A stretch of DNA of 64,000 bases from Endomychus coccineus (GCA_958510875.1 OY294067.1:198643524-198707523); one strand, 5' to 3'. Shown: positions 11,347-22,191, numbered from the stretch's first letter. The notes: generated by a model from the sequence alone, not told the origin. Numbers and translations: made by a program.

Positions 11347-11403
11347 TTCTACTTAATGATAACGTAGTAAAGGAAAAATCATCAGAGCGTATGCTCATTA
11401 ACA

Positions 11404-12153
11404 ATGTTGATTCATCAAGGTGAAGGTTCATTGAATACACTCATAAACAAGCTCCCGTTTGAATTACACATTCCTTCATATCAATTCTGTGGTCCTGGAA
11501 CTTAATTGGAAAAGCGTCTTGCACGCGGTGATAAAGGTATCAATCCTTTAGATTCCGCTTGTCGCGAACACGATATAGCTCATTCACAAAACAAATCTCT
11601 GGAGGAACGTCATAAGGCCGATAAAATATTAGAGAACGCTGCTTGGAAACGAGATAAATTAAGAGACGCTAGCGCAGGTGAAAGACTCTCTAGTTTATTG
11701 GTTACCGGTGGGATGAAGGTTGAACGAAAACTAGGTATGGGTATCAAGAAACGGAGGCGACAACGAGGATGTTGTTTCCGGAGAGATATCGTTGGAAGCA
11801 TCGCAAAGTCAATGGAGCCATCTTCTTCTTTGAGAAAGTCCGCTATGAACGCGTTGAAAGCCGCACGGATTGCGATTAAACGAGCTGGAGGTAAAAAGCG
11901 TATCAGAGTACCAAGAGTAATACCACTACCAAAATCTGGAGGATTCCTCCCACTATTACTACCCATCTTAGGAGCTCTAGGAGCCTTACGATCGGTTGCA
12001 GGAGGTGCGAGTACCATAGCGAATGCAGTAATAAATGCTAAGAATGCGAAAAAGAAGCTTGAAGAAGATCAACGTCACAACAAAGCTATGGAATCGTTGG
12101 GTGAAGGTTTATATTTGAGACGAAATGCTAAAGGAGCCTGGGATTGTTTTTGA
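11404..12153 (+). pseudogene. Phospholipase A2-like virion protein, nonsense at codon 34
   Basis: Homologue of the intact gene at 48680-49462. It starts at ATG 11404 and is cut by TAA at 11503-11505, exactly inside the calcium-loop motif CGPGT (element 2 has Lys there). After the stop the frame continues with the catalytic pair in SACREHDIAH, a basic region, and a hydrophobic, Gly/Ala-rich segment (FLPLLLPILGALGALRSVAG). PLA2 domains of this type are known from parvovirus VP1, where they breach the endosome. The gene ends in an earlier stop than element 2 and overlaps the protease start by 29 bases in another frame. Confidence 0.85.
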
Positions 12154-12538
12154 AGAAGCAACAAAAAAACTTCCAATAAAGCTACCCTATGATAGACCGC
12201 TGAACGATCGGGATTTGGTGCGTTTCGCAAATAAAATGAAAATACCACATTTTCGAGGTGTCTTTATGCGAGACAATCTACCTAGAAAACCGTGGTGTCA
12301 AGAACGCATCATTTTAAATTTAGATTCAGTGAAAAACAGCGGAACTCATTGGGTAGCATTCAAGAAAAACGGTAACGATGTAGAGTATTTTGATTCGTTT
12401 GGAAATTTAAAACCACCGAAGGAACTCGTTCGATATCTGGGTGTGAACGTTCGGATTTCCTATAACAACGATCCTTTTCAGAAATACAATCAAGTAATAT
12501 GTGGACATTTGTGTTTGAAATTCCTCAGTCTTACCTGA
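12125..12538 (+). CDS. Adenain/Ulp1-like maturation protease (137 aa)
   Basis: Cysteine protease of the Polinton virion module. The probable triad is H75 (SGTHW), D90 (YFDSFG) and C126 (ICGHLCL), with Q119 a possible oxyanion-hole residue. The frame is intact. The chosen ATG lies inside the 3' end of the PLA2-like frame. Homology with element 2 begins at about residue 12, upstream of the internal Met49, so the full start is needed. It would process capsid proteins during assembly. Confidence 0.88.
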   Translation: MLKEPGIVFEEATKKLPIKLPYDRPLNDRDLVRFANKMKIPHFRGVFMRDNLPRKPWCQERIILNLDSVKNSGTHWVAFKKNGNDVEYFDSFGNLKPPKELVRYLGVNVRISYNNDPFQKYNQVICGHLCLKFLSLT

Positions 12539-12561
12539 ACATTTAGCGAGTAACAACCATC

Positions 12562-12846
12562 ATGGATTTCGCTTCGACATTAATAAAATACATATGCGAA
12601 ACTGAAGGAGGAAGTAGTTTGAGAACAATAATTAATTTTATATACGATAATTTGATCGAGGCTATCAATAAACCTACGAGCGAACTTACACGTAAGAATT
12701 TAATGTTTCTACCGATGGAATACATCCTAAAACATTTGGATGTGGTGTTTCTCAATCAGAATGAGGTTCCGGAACATATGTTCGAATACCTTTACCGTCA
12801 TATGCAGTGTAAGGAACATGTCGATGAAGATTGCGATGGTCCATAA
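12562..12846 (+). CDS. Unrecognised small frame (94 aa) where the minor capsid N-terminus should be
   Basis: Open frame beginning MDFASTLIKYICETEGG. It is helical, with no recognised domain. It occupies the place of the deleted first half of the minor capsid gene and its end overlaps the surviving half in another frame. It has no counterpart in element 2. It may be a real small Polinton gene or the remains of an inserted sequence. Confidence 0.4.
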   Translation: MDFASTLIKYICETEGGSSLRTIINFIYDNLIEAINKPTSELTRKNLMFLPMEYILKHLDVVFLNQNEVPEHMFEYLYRHMQCKEHVDEDCDGP

Positions 12847-12851
12847 CCCCC

Positions 12852-13157
12852 ACGCATGTATTGCACGTTTCCGATCTACCTGTGAACATTATAAAAGTTA
12901 CAAATATCCGTTTCGAATCAAACATCACTGTGGGAGCGTTCTATCGAGACAGAAATGCGCATACGATTCACGACTTCCCAATAACCGACGATCCTGGTGA
13001 TAGAATTGTGGAACGACCAAAAAATCCTTTATATTTACCAGTGTCCAATATCGGTGAGATTACCAACATCACCATACTCGCTTTGGATCAACACTCTAAT
13101 CCGGTTAATTTTCGCGGGAAAGAAAGTATTCTCCATCTACATTTACAAGAAGTCTGA
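12852..13157 (+). pseudogene. Minor capsid (penton) protein, C-terminal half only
   Basis: From LHVSDLPVNIIK onward this matches the second half of the 255-aa minor capsid protein at 47514-48281, through NPVNFRGKES near its end. The first half, about 155 residues carrying the N-terminal jelly-roll strands, is absent. An in-frame ATG at 12831 could start a short product but not a working penton subunit. Confidence 0.85.
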
Positions 13158-13306
13158 AATGGGTTTGGTTGTTGGAGACAATAAAAGAACTTCACACATC
13201 CCATCTTCATCAGTCTTCAACAAATCACCAAAACCGCGTGACGTACTCACCAAAGCTAATCAATCAGTTCTACAATCTCTTGGGTTTCGACTTAAATTTG
13301 AAAAAA

Positions 13307-14227
13307 ATGCCTAAGCGGAAGTATGTAGGTAACAATGCTATCAACGATGTGGATTTGAACAACAGTGTTGTCTCATCAATTTTTGATATCTATCAAGAAC
13401 CGGAATTCGATGAGTCGATACGAAAAGCTGAATATAGATCGATCACACCTTTCGTTAAGGCGTTCAATAACAGCGATATTGTGGAGTTTGGAATAAATCA
13501 AGTGGATGCATTTTTTTCGATGAAAGATACACTATTGGCTATCAAAGGAAAAATAGAAATGACTGGAGCTGGGAATGTCTCAATAGTACCTAATTATGGA
13601 GCCTTTCTTTTCGACTCATGCTCTTACAGCGAAAGTGGGCGAGACATCGAAACTGTTCGAGATCCTGGAATAGTTAGTGCTGTAAGGGCATTCACTTGCT
13701 ACACTCCTACTGATTCTACGCATATGTCTATTGTCGGTTGGACTTACCCCGAAGAAAGTGTAGTTTTAGATCAAAGTAAAACTTTCGGCTTACTGATTCC
13801 ACTAAAGCATATATTCAACATTTTCAAAGATTATTCTATGATTACATTTGGGCGACAAACAATTCGATTGGTGCGAGCTCGAAACGATAACGATTGTGTT
13901 ATAATTGCAAACGATGCTACCACAGTTAAATTTTCGATTGACAGTATGGAGTTGAAAGTCAAATATATCTTTCCCAACGACATAATTAGAGAAAAGCTAT
14001 TGCGAGCCATCAAAAGTGATATACCCATCCTAATTCCATTCAGAAAATGGGAATCACATGAATTGCCTGCTATAACGACCGACATGAAAAGGGAAATTTG
14101 GGCTGTCAAGACTAGTGCAGCAGTTGAAAAACCGCGTTATGTTATAGTATTTTTCCAAACAGACAAGCGAAACAATGTGAAAGCTAATCCCACGATATTC
14201 GATCACGTACACAGTAAAACAATATAG
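13307..14227 (+). pseudogene. Major capsid protein, C-terminus cut off by the right TIR
   Basis: Homologue of the 403-aa double jelly-roll protein at 46095-47306. Shared blocks include NNSDIVEFGINQVDAF, NYGAFLFDSCSYS, RDPGIVSAVRAF, and ILIPFRKWESHE. The start chosen is ATG 13307 (MPKRKYVG, a basic leader); the same frame is open back to 13169. Homology ends at about 14214, exactly the inner boundary of the right TIR. The final residues and the TAG come from TIR DNA. About 120 C-terminal residues, a large part of the second jelly-roll, are missing, so the protein should not form capsomers. Confidence 0.9.
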
Positions 14228-14934
14228 GAAGATCCTGAATTGATAGTTTCATGTTTATTAATATTGATTTCTAGACCTATCACATCTCTGAGGCTCCACC
14301 CACTATCTCTTTCAGCGAATTGTTCCAGTTTAACTTGGAGTTTACCAATGACATACCCCTTAAACCACTCCAATAAATTGGTCAAAGTATCTATTGGAGC
14401 GGATTTTGTATGAAAATATTTGAATTCTACCTGGATAAGCTCTTCATTATCATTGGGTTTGATATATTCACAACAAAATGTTGTGGTGACTTTAATGAAA
14501 TTGTATATATGTAAAATTTTGACAACTCTAGAACTGAAGAGATTGAGAGCATCATACAAAAAATTTAATGGGTCTAAATGTGAAATATTTATTATCAACC
14601 CAGTTCGAATTCGTTGAGAGAATGCAGACTTACCATCTTCCCAACGAATACGATCGCTTCGATTTTTATTTGCGGGGGCGGGTTTATTTCGAATTTGTAA
14701 TAAAATTTTGAATCTTCTTATATGTCCCACATTAGCTTGAACTTGATTTTTCTCCCCTAAATTGAGTGAATCTTTACTTAAATGCCTATTAAAAGTTTGT
14801 ACATATTCAGTACAAAAATCTATCCACTTTTTTGTCTCTTGAGGAGAGAATTTTGATTTAACGAGGTTCTTATGAGCTTTACAATTTCAAATTTCAACAA
14901 TTTCAGAACTAAGTTTCGCGATGGACGACTCCAT
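14214..14934 (-). pseudogene. PolB N-terminal fragment duplicated by the TIR
   Basis: Copy of the first 718 bases of PolB on the opposite strand, beginning at the ATG complementary to 14932-14934. A small rearrangement near 14880-14900 brings in a stop early on. The frame reopens from 14730 to the TIR boundary and then runs a few codons into the major capsid gene's antisense strand. Confidence 0.9.
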
Positions 14935-17028
14935 AATAATAATAGGATAAACACCTCACCTTACAATAAATGAAACGATTTTAACGTTAAGGTTGCTGCT
15001 GCTACTCTCTCTCTGCTCCTATATCAATACTTGTCGGTACTTAATTTTTCCTCCCCTCGGAAAAGTTAGTCTATAGTTTTCTACTATTGGAGAAATCTTA
15101 TCACGTTTTGGTAGGAACCACTGAAAACTCTGCAAGCTCCACCAGAACAGCTGCACCAAATTTTGTTTTGATTGGTTTCAATCTCTTGATCTTATTTTCG
15201 AAAAATCCGTTTCTCTAGAAACAAAAATGAAAGTCCTTAATAACATATAACAACAAAGACGAATTTTACATGTGAAATTGAAGTGAAAAACAAATTATTG
15301 ATACGGAGTTAATTTGAATTGTTTCAATTTGGAGTGAAGAACAACTTATTGATATGGAGTTAATTTGAATTGTTTCAATTTGAATTGAAAAATAACTTAT
15401 TGATATGGAGTCAATTCAAAATAATAGTTTTCTTAGTAAAATAATAATATAGACTCACCTTTTAGATATAAGCACTACACAAAACACGAGTTGATTGTTT
15501 AAGGATCGAATGTATAATGACTAAGATCATGCAATCGCATTCCTAGATAACTAATTCCACTCACAGTTGCTTACATAAGTAATGACTAATGAAATGACAA
15601 CTAAATTCGCTTACTAGCAAGTCTAGACTAGAGTATATCACTTATTGTTATTTGTTGACCTAATGAATGAATCCATTGTATTCAATTATTCTCGTATAAA
15701 CTGAATGTGATGACGCAGGTGTATGCAAAATTAATTGCTTCCACGTGTTTTCTCATACTCAATGTGGTTTCTGGTGTGATAATTTCATATACGTAAGTAA
15801 TCATTTAACGTTTAGGAAATTTGTAGGTTATTTTAAAAGTTCATTATTTTTGGAATTACGGTGTGGTTCAATAATAAATGACAGTATAGCTACAACATGA
15901 GTCAAATTTTTGAAATTCCTCTCGCAAACATCAGCAAAACACCTCATAGATGTCGTCCTTTGACGTAAGCTGTTCTGACATGGACATCAAGCTATGATAG
16001 TTCATTAATATATCGTTTTTTTGAATTGAGATGGAACTTCCCGCGCGAAAACATTAACAAAATACCTCATAGATGTCGTCCTTTGACGTTAACTGTTCTG
16101 ACATTGACATTCAGCTATGATAGTTCATCGGTTTAGTGATAGATGGCGATATAGGCTACAACATCGGTAACATTTTGAATTGGAGTCTCATAGATGTCGT
16201 CCTTTGACGTTAACTGTTCTGACATTGACATCCAGCTATGATAGTTCATCGGTTCATAAATTTCCCGCGCAAAAACATCAACAAGATACCTCATAGATGT
16301 CGTCCGTTGACGTTGACAGGTACGCATGACGGTTGATCGGTTCATTCATAGATGTAGTCATTTGAAGTTAACTGTTCTGACATTGACATTGAAGTATGAT
16401 AGTTCATCGGTTCATTAAGAGATGGCGGTGATGTAGCTATAACATCAGTCATATTTTGAATTGTGACCTCATAGATGTCGTCCCTTGACGTTAACATTTC
16501 TGACGTTGACAGGTATGCATGACGGTTGATCGGTTCATTCATAGATGTAGTCGTTTGAAGTTAACTGGTCTGACATTGACATTTAAGTATGATAGTTCAT
16601 CGGTTCATCAGAAGATGGCGGCGATGTGGCTACAACATCAGTCATATTGTGGTTTTGACGTTAACTCTTCTGACATTCGGTTCCAACGTCGGCCATGATA
16701 AACATCACCAAAACACCTCTACGTTTGAATTTGGCGGGTCGATGACGTCACATCCAACTAACTTCACATCCAGACCTCTATGGTCGAAAGTTCTATAATC
16801 ATCGTAAGCTCTATGGACACGTTTGAATTTCGCGGGTTAGTAACGTTACGTCCAACTAACCTCACATTCTATGACCCAGACCTCTATGGTCGGAAGTTCA
16901 GTGATCATCGTAAGCTCTATGGACACGTTTGAATTTCGCGGGTTAGTAACGTTACATCCGAAGTTGCGCGCGCAACATCCGGTCGATGACGTCACTTCCT
17001 GGTGGAGAACTCGCGGACTTAATCTACT
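14214..17028 (-). repeat. Right TIR of element 1 (2.8 kb)
   Basis: Inverted copy of 1332-4143. From inside outwards it holds the PolB N-terminal fragment, the 51-bp repeats, the minisatellite array and the TGACGTCA-bearing tip. The outer end is CTTAATCTACT, directly followed by the target duplication. Confidence 0.93.
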
Positions 17029-17034
17029 TATATT
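17029..17034. repeat. Target-site duplication, right (TATATT)
   Basis: Exact copy of 1326-1331, directly after the outer end of the right TIR. Confidence 0.93.
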
Positions 17035-17859
17035 CATTTCAGTCATACAGGCTAGGATGAGTGTTCAATTGTTATTCCGCTTATCAGAGATCACTTAGGG
17101 GATAGGCTAGAGTATCAGGTCATCAGGCTTGTCCCAGGTTACCAGAATGAGAGGAATCCTCCTTTAATTCGAAACATTATCTGTCAATCATCGGCGTGGT
17201 AGAGCACAAAATTCATCACTTTTCGGAGTTTGTGCCAATTAGCTCTCACCGGTCTCAGTTCCCTCAGGAGAACCTGAGCAGGTACTCGCTCGCTGGCGAA
17301 AAAGGTCCCACTTTGAGTGAACCTAAATTAGACCGGTCATTAAATTCATATATCATTCTCATAACAGATGTTGAAGTAACGTATTTTATAATCGTTTGTT
17401 GTGTTGTGATGTATCAACTTTTGTTAACTTTCATCCAATTTATTGTCATCATTTGATTTGATCAACAAGTTTGAATGGTAATTCCTAATCACCTGTCAGC
17501 GAGCGACCTTGAGGATGTTCGCTTGAATAGTACGTAGTTGTACGTGATTCGAGACAATCCCTTGGAAGATATCAAGGCAACGTAGTGAGAACCAGCTCCT
17601 AGGTGGGCTGAATTATACACCTAGTGTTGGCTGTAGTATAGGAATCGTCCGTCCCTATACGAGATTACCTAAAATCCCTCAATCATGGAATACAATGTTA
17701 CTTCTATAATTGAATACATGTGGATGTATAGGTGATACACAAACAGGATGTTCATCATTATAATTCCCTTGTAATGATATAGACTGAAGTTGTATATGCT
17801 ATACGGCAAGGGACCATGAAATAACGACCGCGAGAACCTTGTATCCTAGGTGGATATTG

Positions 17860-17866
<7 letters not shown>
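17035..17866. other. Unassigned DNA right of element 1
   Basis: No gene, RNA or repeat that I can name. Short open frames lack any recognisable motif. Confidence 0.5.

Positions 17867-17948
<82 letters not shown>
17867..17948. repeat. (TA)n microsatellite
   Basis: About 80 bases of uninterrupted TA. It gives the Tyr-Ile runs seen in spurious frames. Confidence 0.95.
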
Positions 17949-17951
<3 letters not shown>

Positions 17952-18337
17952 GCTATCGAAATCGAGAAGCGACCTTCAAATCTTTATACAAGAGATGATA
18001 CACAGAGACTACCAACTGTTCGGAAACCAGCCCTTCAACAACCCAGGAGAACAGTCAACCAGACTGATTCAACGGACCATCAAACTCGCTCGAACGCAAC
18101 GAACCGAGAAAATCGCTCGAACGCAACAGACCAACAAACTCAATCAGACGCATCAAACCGGCAAAATCATCCAAATGTAACATGTGTACATAAAACACCA
18201 ACAGGATCAACGGAGATCAGTTTCGAGTTAACTCGGAGCAGAGCAGCAGCCCTGAAGAGAAGACCTGGAGATGACACATGAGATTGTGCCGAAACGTCGT
18301 TATATCAACGCGGAGTATATCCCGGCAACCCAACACA

Positions 18338-18341
<4 letters not shown>
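17949..18341 (+). repeat. Dispersed repeat B, between two (TA)n tracts
   Basis: Ends in CCTGGAGATG...TGTGCCGAAACGTCG followed by CCCGGCAACCCAACACAGCA and (TA)n. The same sequence recurs inverted at 42038-42220. The middle has tandem-like CTCGAACGCAACGAACCGAG units. The terminal motif resembles that of repeat A, so the two look like related PLE terminal repeats. Confidence 0.65.

Positions 18342-18392
<51 letters not shown>
18342..18392. repeat. (TA)n microsatellite
   Basis: About 50 bases of TA between repeat B and the palindrome. Confidence 0.95.
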
Positions 18393-18396
<4 letters not shown>

Positions 18397-18422
18397 TCTT
18401 CTTAGGTTCTCGCGGACGTAAT

Positions 18423-18702
18423 GTGTAGAACTGGATTCTCGGGTATTGATCCGCGTTGTGTGGTTTCGGTCCTCAAAAGGACCAATTTCACGACGTTTCG
18501 GCAAAGTCGCATTTGCCATCTTCAGGTGATTCGACCGTAGAGTCTGGAAAATCTAGGCGAACTGTTCGCCTAGATTTTCCAGACTCTACGGTCGAATCAC
18601 CTGAAGATGGCAAATGCGACTTTGCCGAAACGTCGTGAAATTGGTCCTTTTGAGGACCGAAACCACACAACGCGGATCAATACCCGAGAATCCAGTTCTA
18701 CA
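18423..18702. repeat. 280-bp near-perfect palindrome (two repeat A copies)
   Basis: Two arms of about 138 bases, with a spacer of only CTG around 18562, from TGTAGAACTGG to CCAGTTCTACA. Each arm is one copy of repeat A (AATCACCTGAAGATGG...GCCGAAACGTCG...). A second such palindrome lies at 41708-41988. Single copies are at about 25081, 35641 and 38820. Confidence 0.9.
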
Positions 18703-19218
18703 TATATATATATATATATATATATATACGTTTTCTTGGTACATTGGTTCGTAGATATACTGAAAATAAAATAAAAATTATTTTTGACGTTTCGACAATG
18801 TTTATTGTCTTTATCAAAATTGTGAATTAGTGTTTCCATGTAATTTAGAAAAGAATAGATGATTTCGATTAGAATAATGAAATGCGTCTGCAACCGATTT
18901 GTGTTTCAAGATCCAATTAAAACTGCAGAAAACATTGGATCGGTTGTGTGTGAAAGAGTAATGTATGGCTAATTATAATTGGAAATGAATTGAATTCAGT
19001 TAGACATAAGACATTTCAAGATTATACAATTCTAAATATCTATGATTATTGAATGAATTAGTTCTTCTATGATAAAGACTTCATATCATAAACAACTAAT
19101 CAAGTTTAAGATAATTCCATGAAATTTAACCTCAAAATTGTTATTTATATTGTCATAGTTAAATAATACGTTATCTGTTTTTTAGGTTGAATTATAAATA
19201 GAAAAATGGAAAATGGTA

Positions 19219-19226
19219 CTTCAAAC
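19219..19226. repeat. 8-bp target duplication, left (CTTCAAAC)
   Basis: Exact copy of 21524-21531. The related uninterrupted PLE copy reads CTTCAAAT at about 25818, which shows the empty site. Confidence 0.85.
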
Positions 19227-19532
19227 CACGGTCGTATACACAGGTCCGGAAACTCTATGGTTGAGTTGAGTCGCTTACGGGTCCCCACGGTTGTAGTCCC
19301 TCGCCCAGCCACCAGCTAGCGCTTGAATCGCGAGGAAGTAAAACCATAGATAACTCTACCAGGTAGGACGGTAGTAGAGTTATCTATGGGTAAAGCGATT
19401 TTTCCCTGAATCACAAGCAGTGTTACTAATGCCCATTTGCACCGTTGAAATGGAAAGTAATAAGGTAATATAATACACAATTATCGTAGTGAATTCTACT
19501 GAAAACTGTTATTTTCGTCGAGAATTATTGTA

Positions 19533-20215
19533 AAGAAGACCCGTATCCCTAATTTTTCTGAAACTGAGAAGCAACTGCTTTTAAGCCTTGTGCATAAATG
19601 TAAGCACATTATTGAATGCAAGAAAACTGACGGTGTCAGTGTTGATGAGAACAACAAGGCCTGGAAAGCTGTAGCCATGAATTCAATTCTTCATGTTCAG
19701 AATCGAGGTATAGAGAGGTGCATTCACTTGAAAAATTTCACAGCAACAGAAACATGGATGTGCGGAAAGTTGTAGCTCAATTTATTCTCTTCATTAAAAA
19801 TCTATTATTCACAGGATTCAATCAATATACCAATGGAACCTGATAATTGTGACGAACCTGGTAATTCTAACGTTGAATTCAAAACTAATGATATGGTAAG
19901 GTATTTTGGAAAACATAAATATATCGTAGAAACATAATCTTTTTCATGACAGAATCAACCAACATTAGGTTGGGTACTGAGCGAATTCAAGAGCAGCATG
20001 TTGAGAACTCGAAAGCCAACTATCTCGGGAATTGACATCATCGACAATCGCAGAGGAATATGATTCCCTCCTGGACAAAAGATTGGCCATTGCAGACATG
20101 GAATTAAAAAAAAGGTCAAAATGATGTGAAATGGCAGCTTGAACCTCATGAGGGAAGCCCTGCTCGTAGATTTAGAGATAAAAAAACAAACACTTGTTAA
20201 TTTGAAAGCAAAACA
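19533..20215 (+). pseudogene. Zeste/SANT-like DNA-binding gene remnant
   Basis: The frame from about 19533 reads RIPNFSETEKQLLLSLV...ECKKTDG...KAWKAVAMN, the pattern of the zeste or Myb/SANT-like domain found in many transposon-linked and domesticated insect proteins. The frame stops at 19773. Further coding-like sequence follows, with a plausible GT-AG intron at 19896-19952, then a helical tail with stops. No upstream ATG is clear. It is decayed, or its exon structure is not resolved here. Confidence 0.5.
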
Positions 20216-20309
20216 GTAATTTTATAATTTTTGATTAGAAGTAGTAAGAATCTATGTAATTTGTCAATGTTTTTCCTCTATTACTATATATTTTTCTTCA
20301 GATTGTAAA

Positions 20310-20310
<1 letters not shown>

Positions 20311-20367
<57 letters not shown>
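20311..20367. repeat. (TA)n microsatellite
   Basis: About 55 bases of TA inside the nested transposon. Confidence 0.95.
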
Positions 20368-20372
<5 letters not shown>

Positions 20373-20829
20373 ATTTCAAAGGTATTTTGGATCACTGCAT
20401 TTTTTTCATTTACGACTTGTTCTCATTGCCACAACCAAACTGATGTGTAGATTCTTATATTTTCATAAATTATTAAAATAATTATCAATTAAATGTGCTC
20501 TTGTATTTATTATCCTGATTTCAGAGAGGAATAGAACTGTAACTCTTGTCAAAATGTTTTACTCACCTTAAAAATAACTCCTCCTTTTCCGTACACATAA
20601 AAGACCTCGTTAAAACGATTTCTTTCCGGAGTGTGTACTTATTATCTAAGGCTTTTTTTGGAAGTAATTTGAAGAGGAAATGTATGAAAATAATCGATCG
20701 CATATAAACATGCTTTTAATTAAATTAGGATAACAATCAAAATACATGTATACTAATAGACTATAAAAGAGTTCACACTGTGGATATATTATAACACTAC
20801 AAATATGAAATAATCACCCTTATCCACTA

Positions 20830-21330
20830 AAAATACTAGTAAAGTACTGAGGACCTTTCGGCTACCAAGTAGCCATCATAAGAGTAAACTAAATTATAAA
20901 TCAAAATGTGCCTATTTAAATACTATTTGGGGATAATAGTGTGAACAAAGGGTTACCGTCAGCTGGAGATAAATCGAAGTTTAGTAAATTGTTCTTTTCT
21001 TTATACATTTCCATCCCTTCTGAATAACCTAGAAATTTGTCTGTACTGTTTTAAAAGTGATAAACTTTCTTGAGAAATGGTGTGACCTGTATTTAAAATA
21101 TGTTCGGCTATCGCTTATTTTTCACTATTATTTTTCTTTATATGGGCAAAATGTTCCTTATAACGAGTTGAAACGATTTCTTCCCGGAATCGCAGGCATT
21201 CACATTTTTCGCATTCCTGCATCTTTCGGCCCTTTAAAAACAGAAGTTTTTTGTTTTGCACTTTTGTACCACGTTTTGCATTTAGGCACAATGCAGTTTC
21301 ATTCTTGCTGAAAACGCAAGTATTCCTTCT
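20830..21330 (-). pseudogene. PLE 3' fragment (GIY-YIG tail and terminal motif)
   Basis: On the minus strand, AEHILNTGHT is followed in another frame by YKEKNNLLNFDLSP and NPLFTLLS, which matches the end of PLE GIY-YIG domains. Next to it (20851-20885) is the stem-loop motif GGCTAC-TTG-GTAGCC followed by GAAAGGTCC. It belongs to a different PLE family from the neighbouring copies. Confidence 0.6.
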
Positions 21331-21523
21331 GTTTACAACTTAACTGTCAAATGTCACAAAATACTCTTCATAGAGATCAAGATGATACTCTTACGTGACG
21401 CTGACGCCTTTTATGAACCCCCCACGTGACGACTCTTGGTACTACGCGGACTTAGACGCGTAAGCGACTCACTGCTCAGATAGGAAACAGCCTCGAGTTT
21501 CCAGACCTGTCTATACGACCGTG

Positions 21524-21531
21524 CTTCAAAC
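21524..21531. repeat. 8-bp target duplication, right (CTTCAAAC)
   Basis: Exact copy of 19219-19226 immediately outside the right end of the nested transposon. Confidence 0.85.
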
Positions 21532-21555
21532 TAATAGAATTTTGTTAAGTTTGAA

Positions 21556-22191
21556 TCAGATTATTGAAAGTTTCGAAAGATTGGAATCTATTTTGTCATT
21601 TACACAATTGCTCTTTTTAATTTGAAAACATTCTGATATCAAACAATTGTTGTCGTTCTTTTCAATATTTAAAATTTTTGCATTGTTGTAGTCGAATCTA
21701 TGGTTAGTGTCTTTTACATGTTTATTGAGAGCAGCTGATGAATTTTTGGTATATTTGTGACCATTTAATCTTTTTTCGAGGTATTGTGAAGATTGGCCAA
21801 TGTATACCTTTTCGCAGTCTTTGCAAGGGATGGAATAAACAGTATGGGTTATCTTTTTGAAAGGTACGCTGCTTTTTAGTTTTGAAAAGAGACTTTTCTG
21901 ATTTAAATAACTCTTATGACATATATGTAGGTCATAAGGTTTCACTATATTACAATTTTTTTCTGAAAGACCATTTATATATGGTACTGATATGTAATGC
22001 TTATCATTTGATTTCTCATTATTGGTATTGATTTCACCAGAAGAGTTATAAAATTTATGAATTTTGTCTTTAGTTATTGAATTGACTAAATCAATGGGAT
22101 AACCATTTTTTATTAAAGTTTCTTTCGTTTTTGTAATAGACGTATTTCTTAATTCAGGAGAACTTATTCGAATAGCTCTATCAATATACAT
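21556..22191 (-). pseudogene. PLE endonuclease region (GIY-YIG), 211 aa
   Basis: C-terminal part of a Penelope-like polyprotein. Residues 116-146 hold the GIY-YIG signature (HTVYSIPCKDCEKVYIGQ...RLNGHK), with the CxxC pair typical of PLE endonucleases. The reverse transcriptase that should precede it is missing. The frame starts at the head-to-head junction, so the ATG is fortuitous. Confidence 0.85.

Larger units (their letters stand above)
1332..17028. mobile_element. Polinton/Maverick element 1 (15.7 kb, defective)
   Basis: A complete but inactivated Polinton. The ends begin AGTAGATTAAG and are inverted copies of each other, flanked by TATATT on both sides. Inside are the family hallmarks: protein-primed PolB, RVE integrase, packaging ATPase, adenain-like protease, and major and minor capsid genes. 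Gene layout: PolB on the plus strand, then a minus-strand block (orphan, integrase, fibre-like, DUF8207-like, ATPase), then a plus-strand block (PLA2-like, protease, minor capsid fragment, major capsid fragment). In-frame stops in three genes and truncation of both capsid genes show it cannot make virions alone. The perfect duplication and the close match of the two TIRs suggest a moderately young insertion. Confidence 0.95.
19227..21523. mobile_element. 2.3-kb DNA transposon nested in the PLE
   Basis: Inverted ends starting CACGGTCGTATA and continuing with similarity through ACAGGTC.GGAAACTC for about 30 bases, flanked by a perfect 8-bp duplication. An 8-bp duplication fits hAT or P-type elements. 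No transposase of those families is visible. Inside are a zeste/SANT-like gene remnant, a (TA)n tract and another PLE fragment, so it is probably non-autonomous. Confidence 0.8.

Noticed and set aside
14203..14730. Separate gene on the minus strand at the inner edge of the right TIR
   Set aside because: It is the TIR copy of the PolB N-terminus, and its last codons are antisense to the capsid gene.
17850..18281. Open frames with long Tyr-Ile runs (also near 25100-25500, 26000-26370, 35505, 41552-42183)
   Set aside because: They read through (TA)n microsatellites and repeats A or B; the coding look is an artefact.
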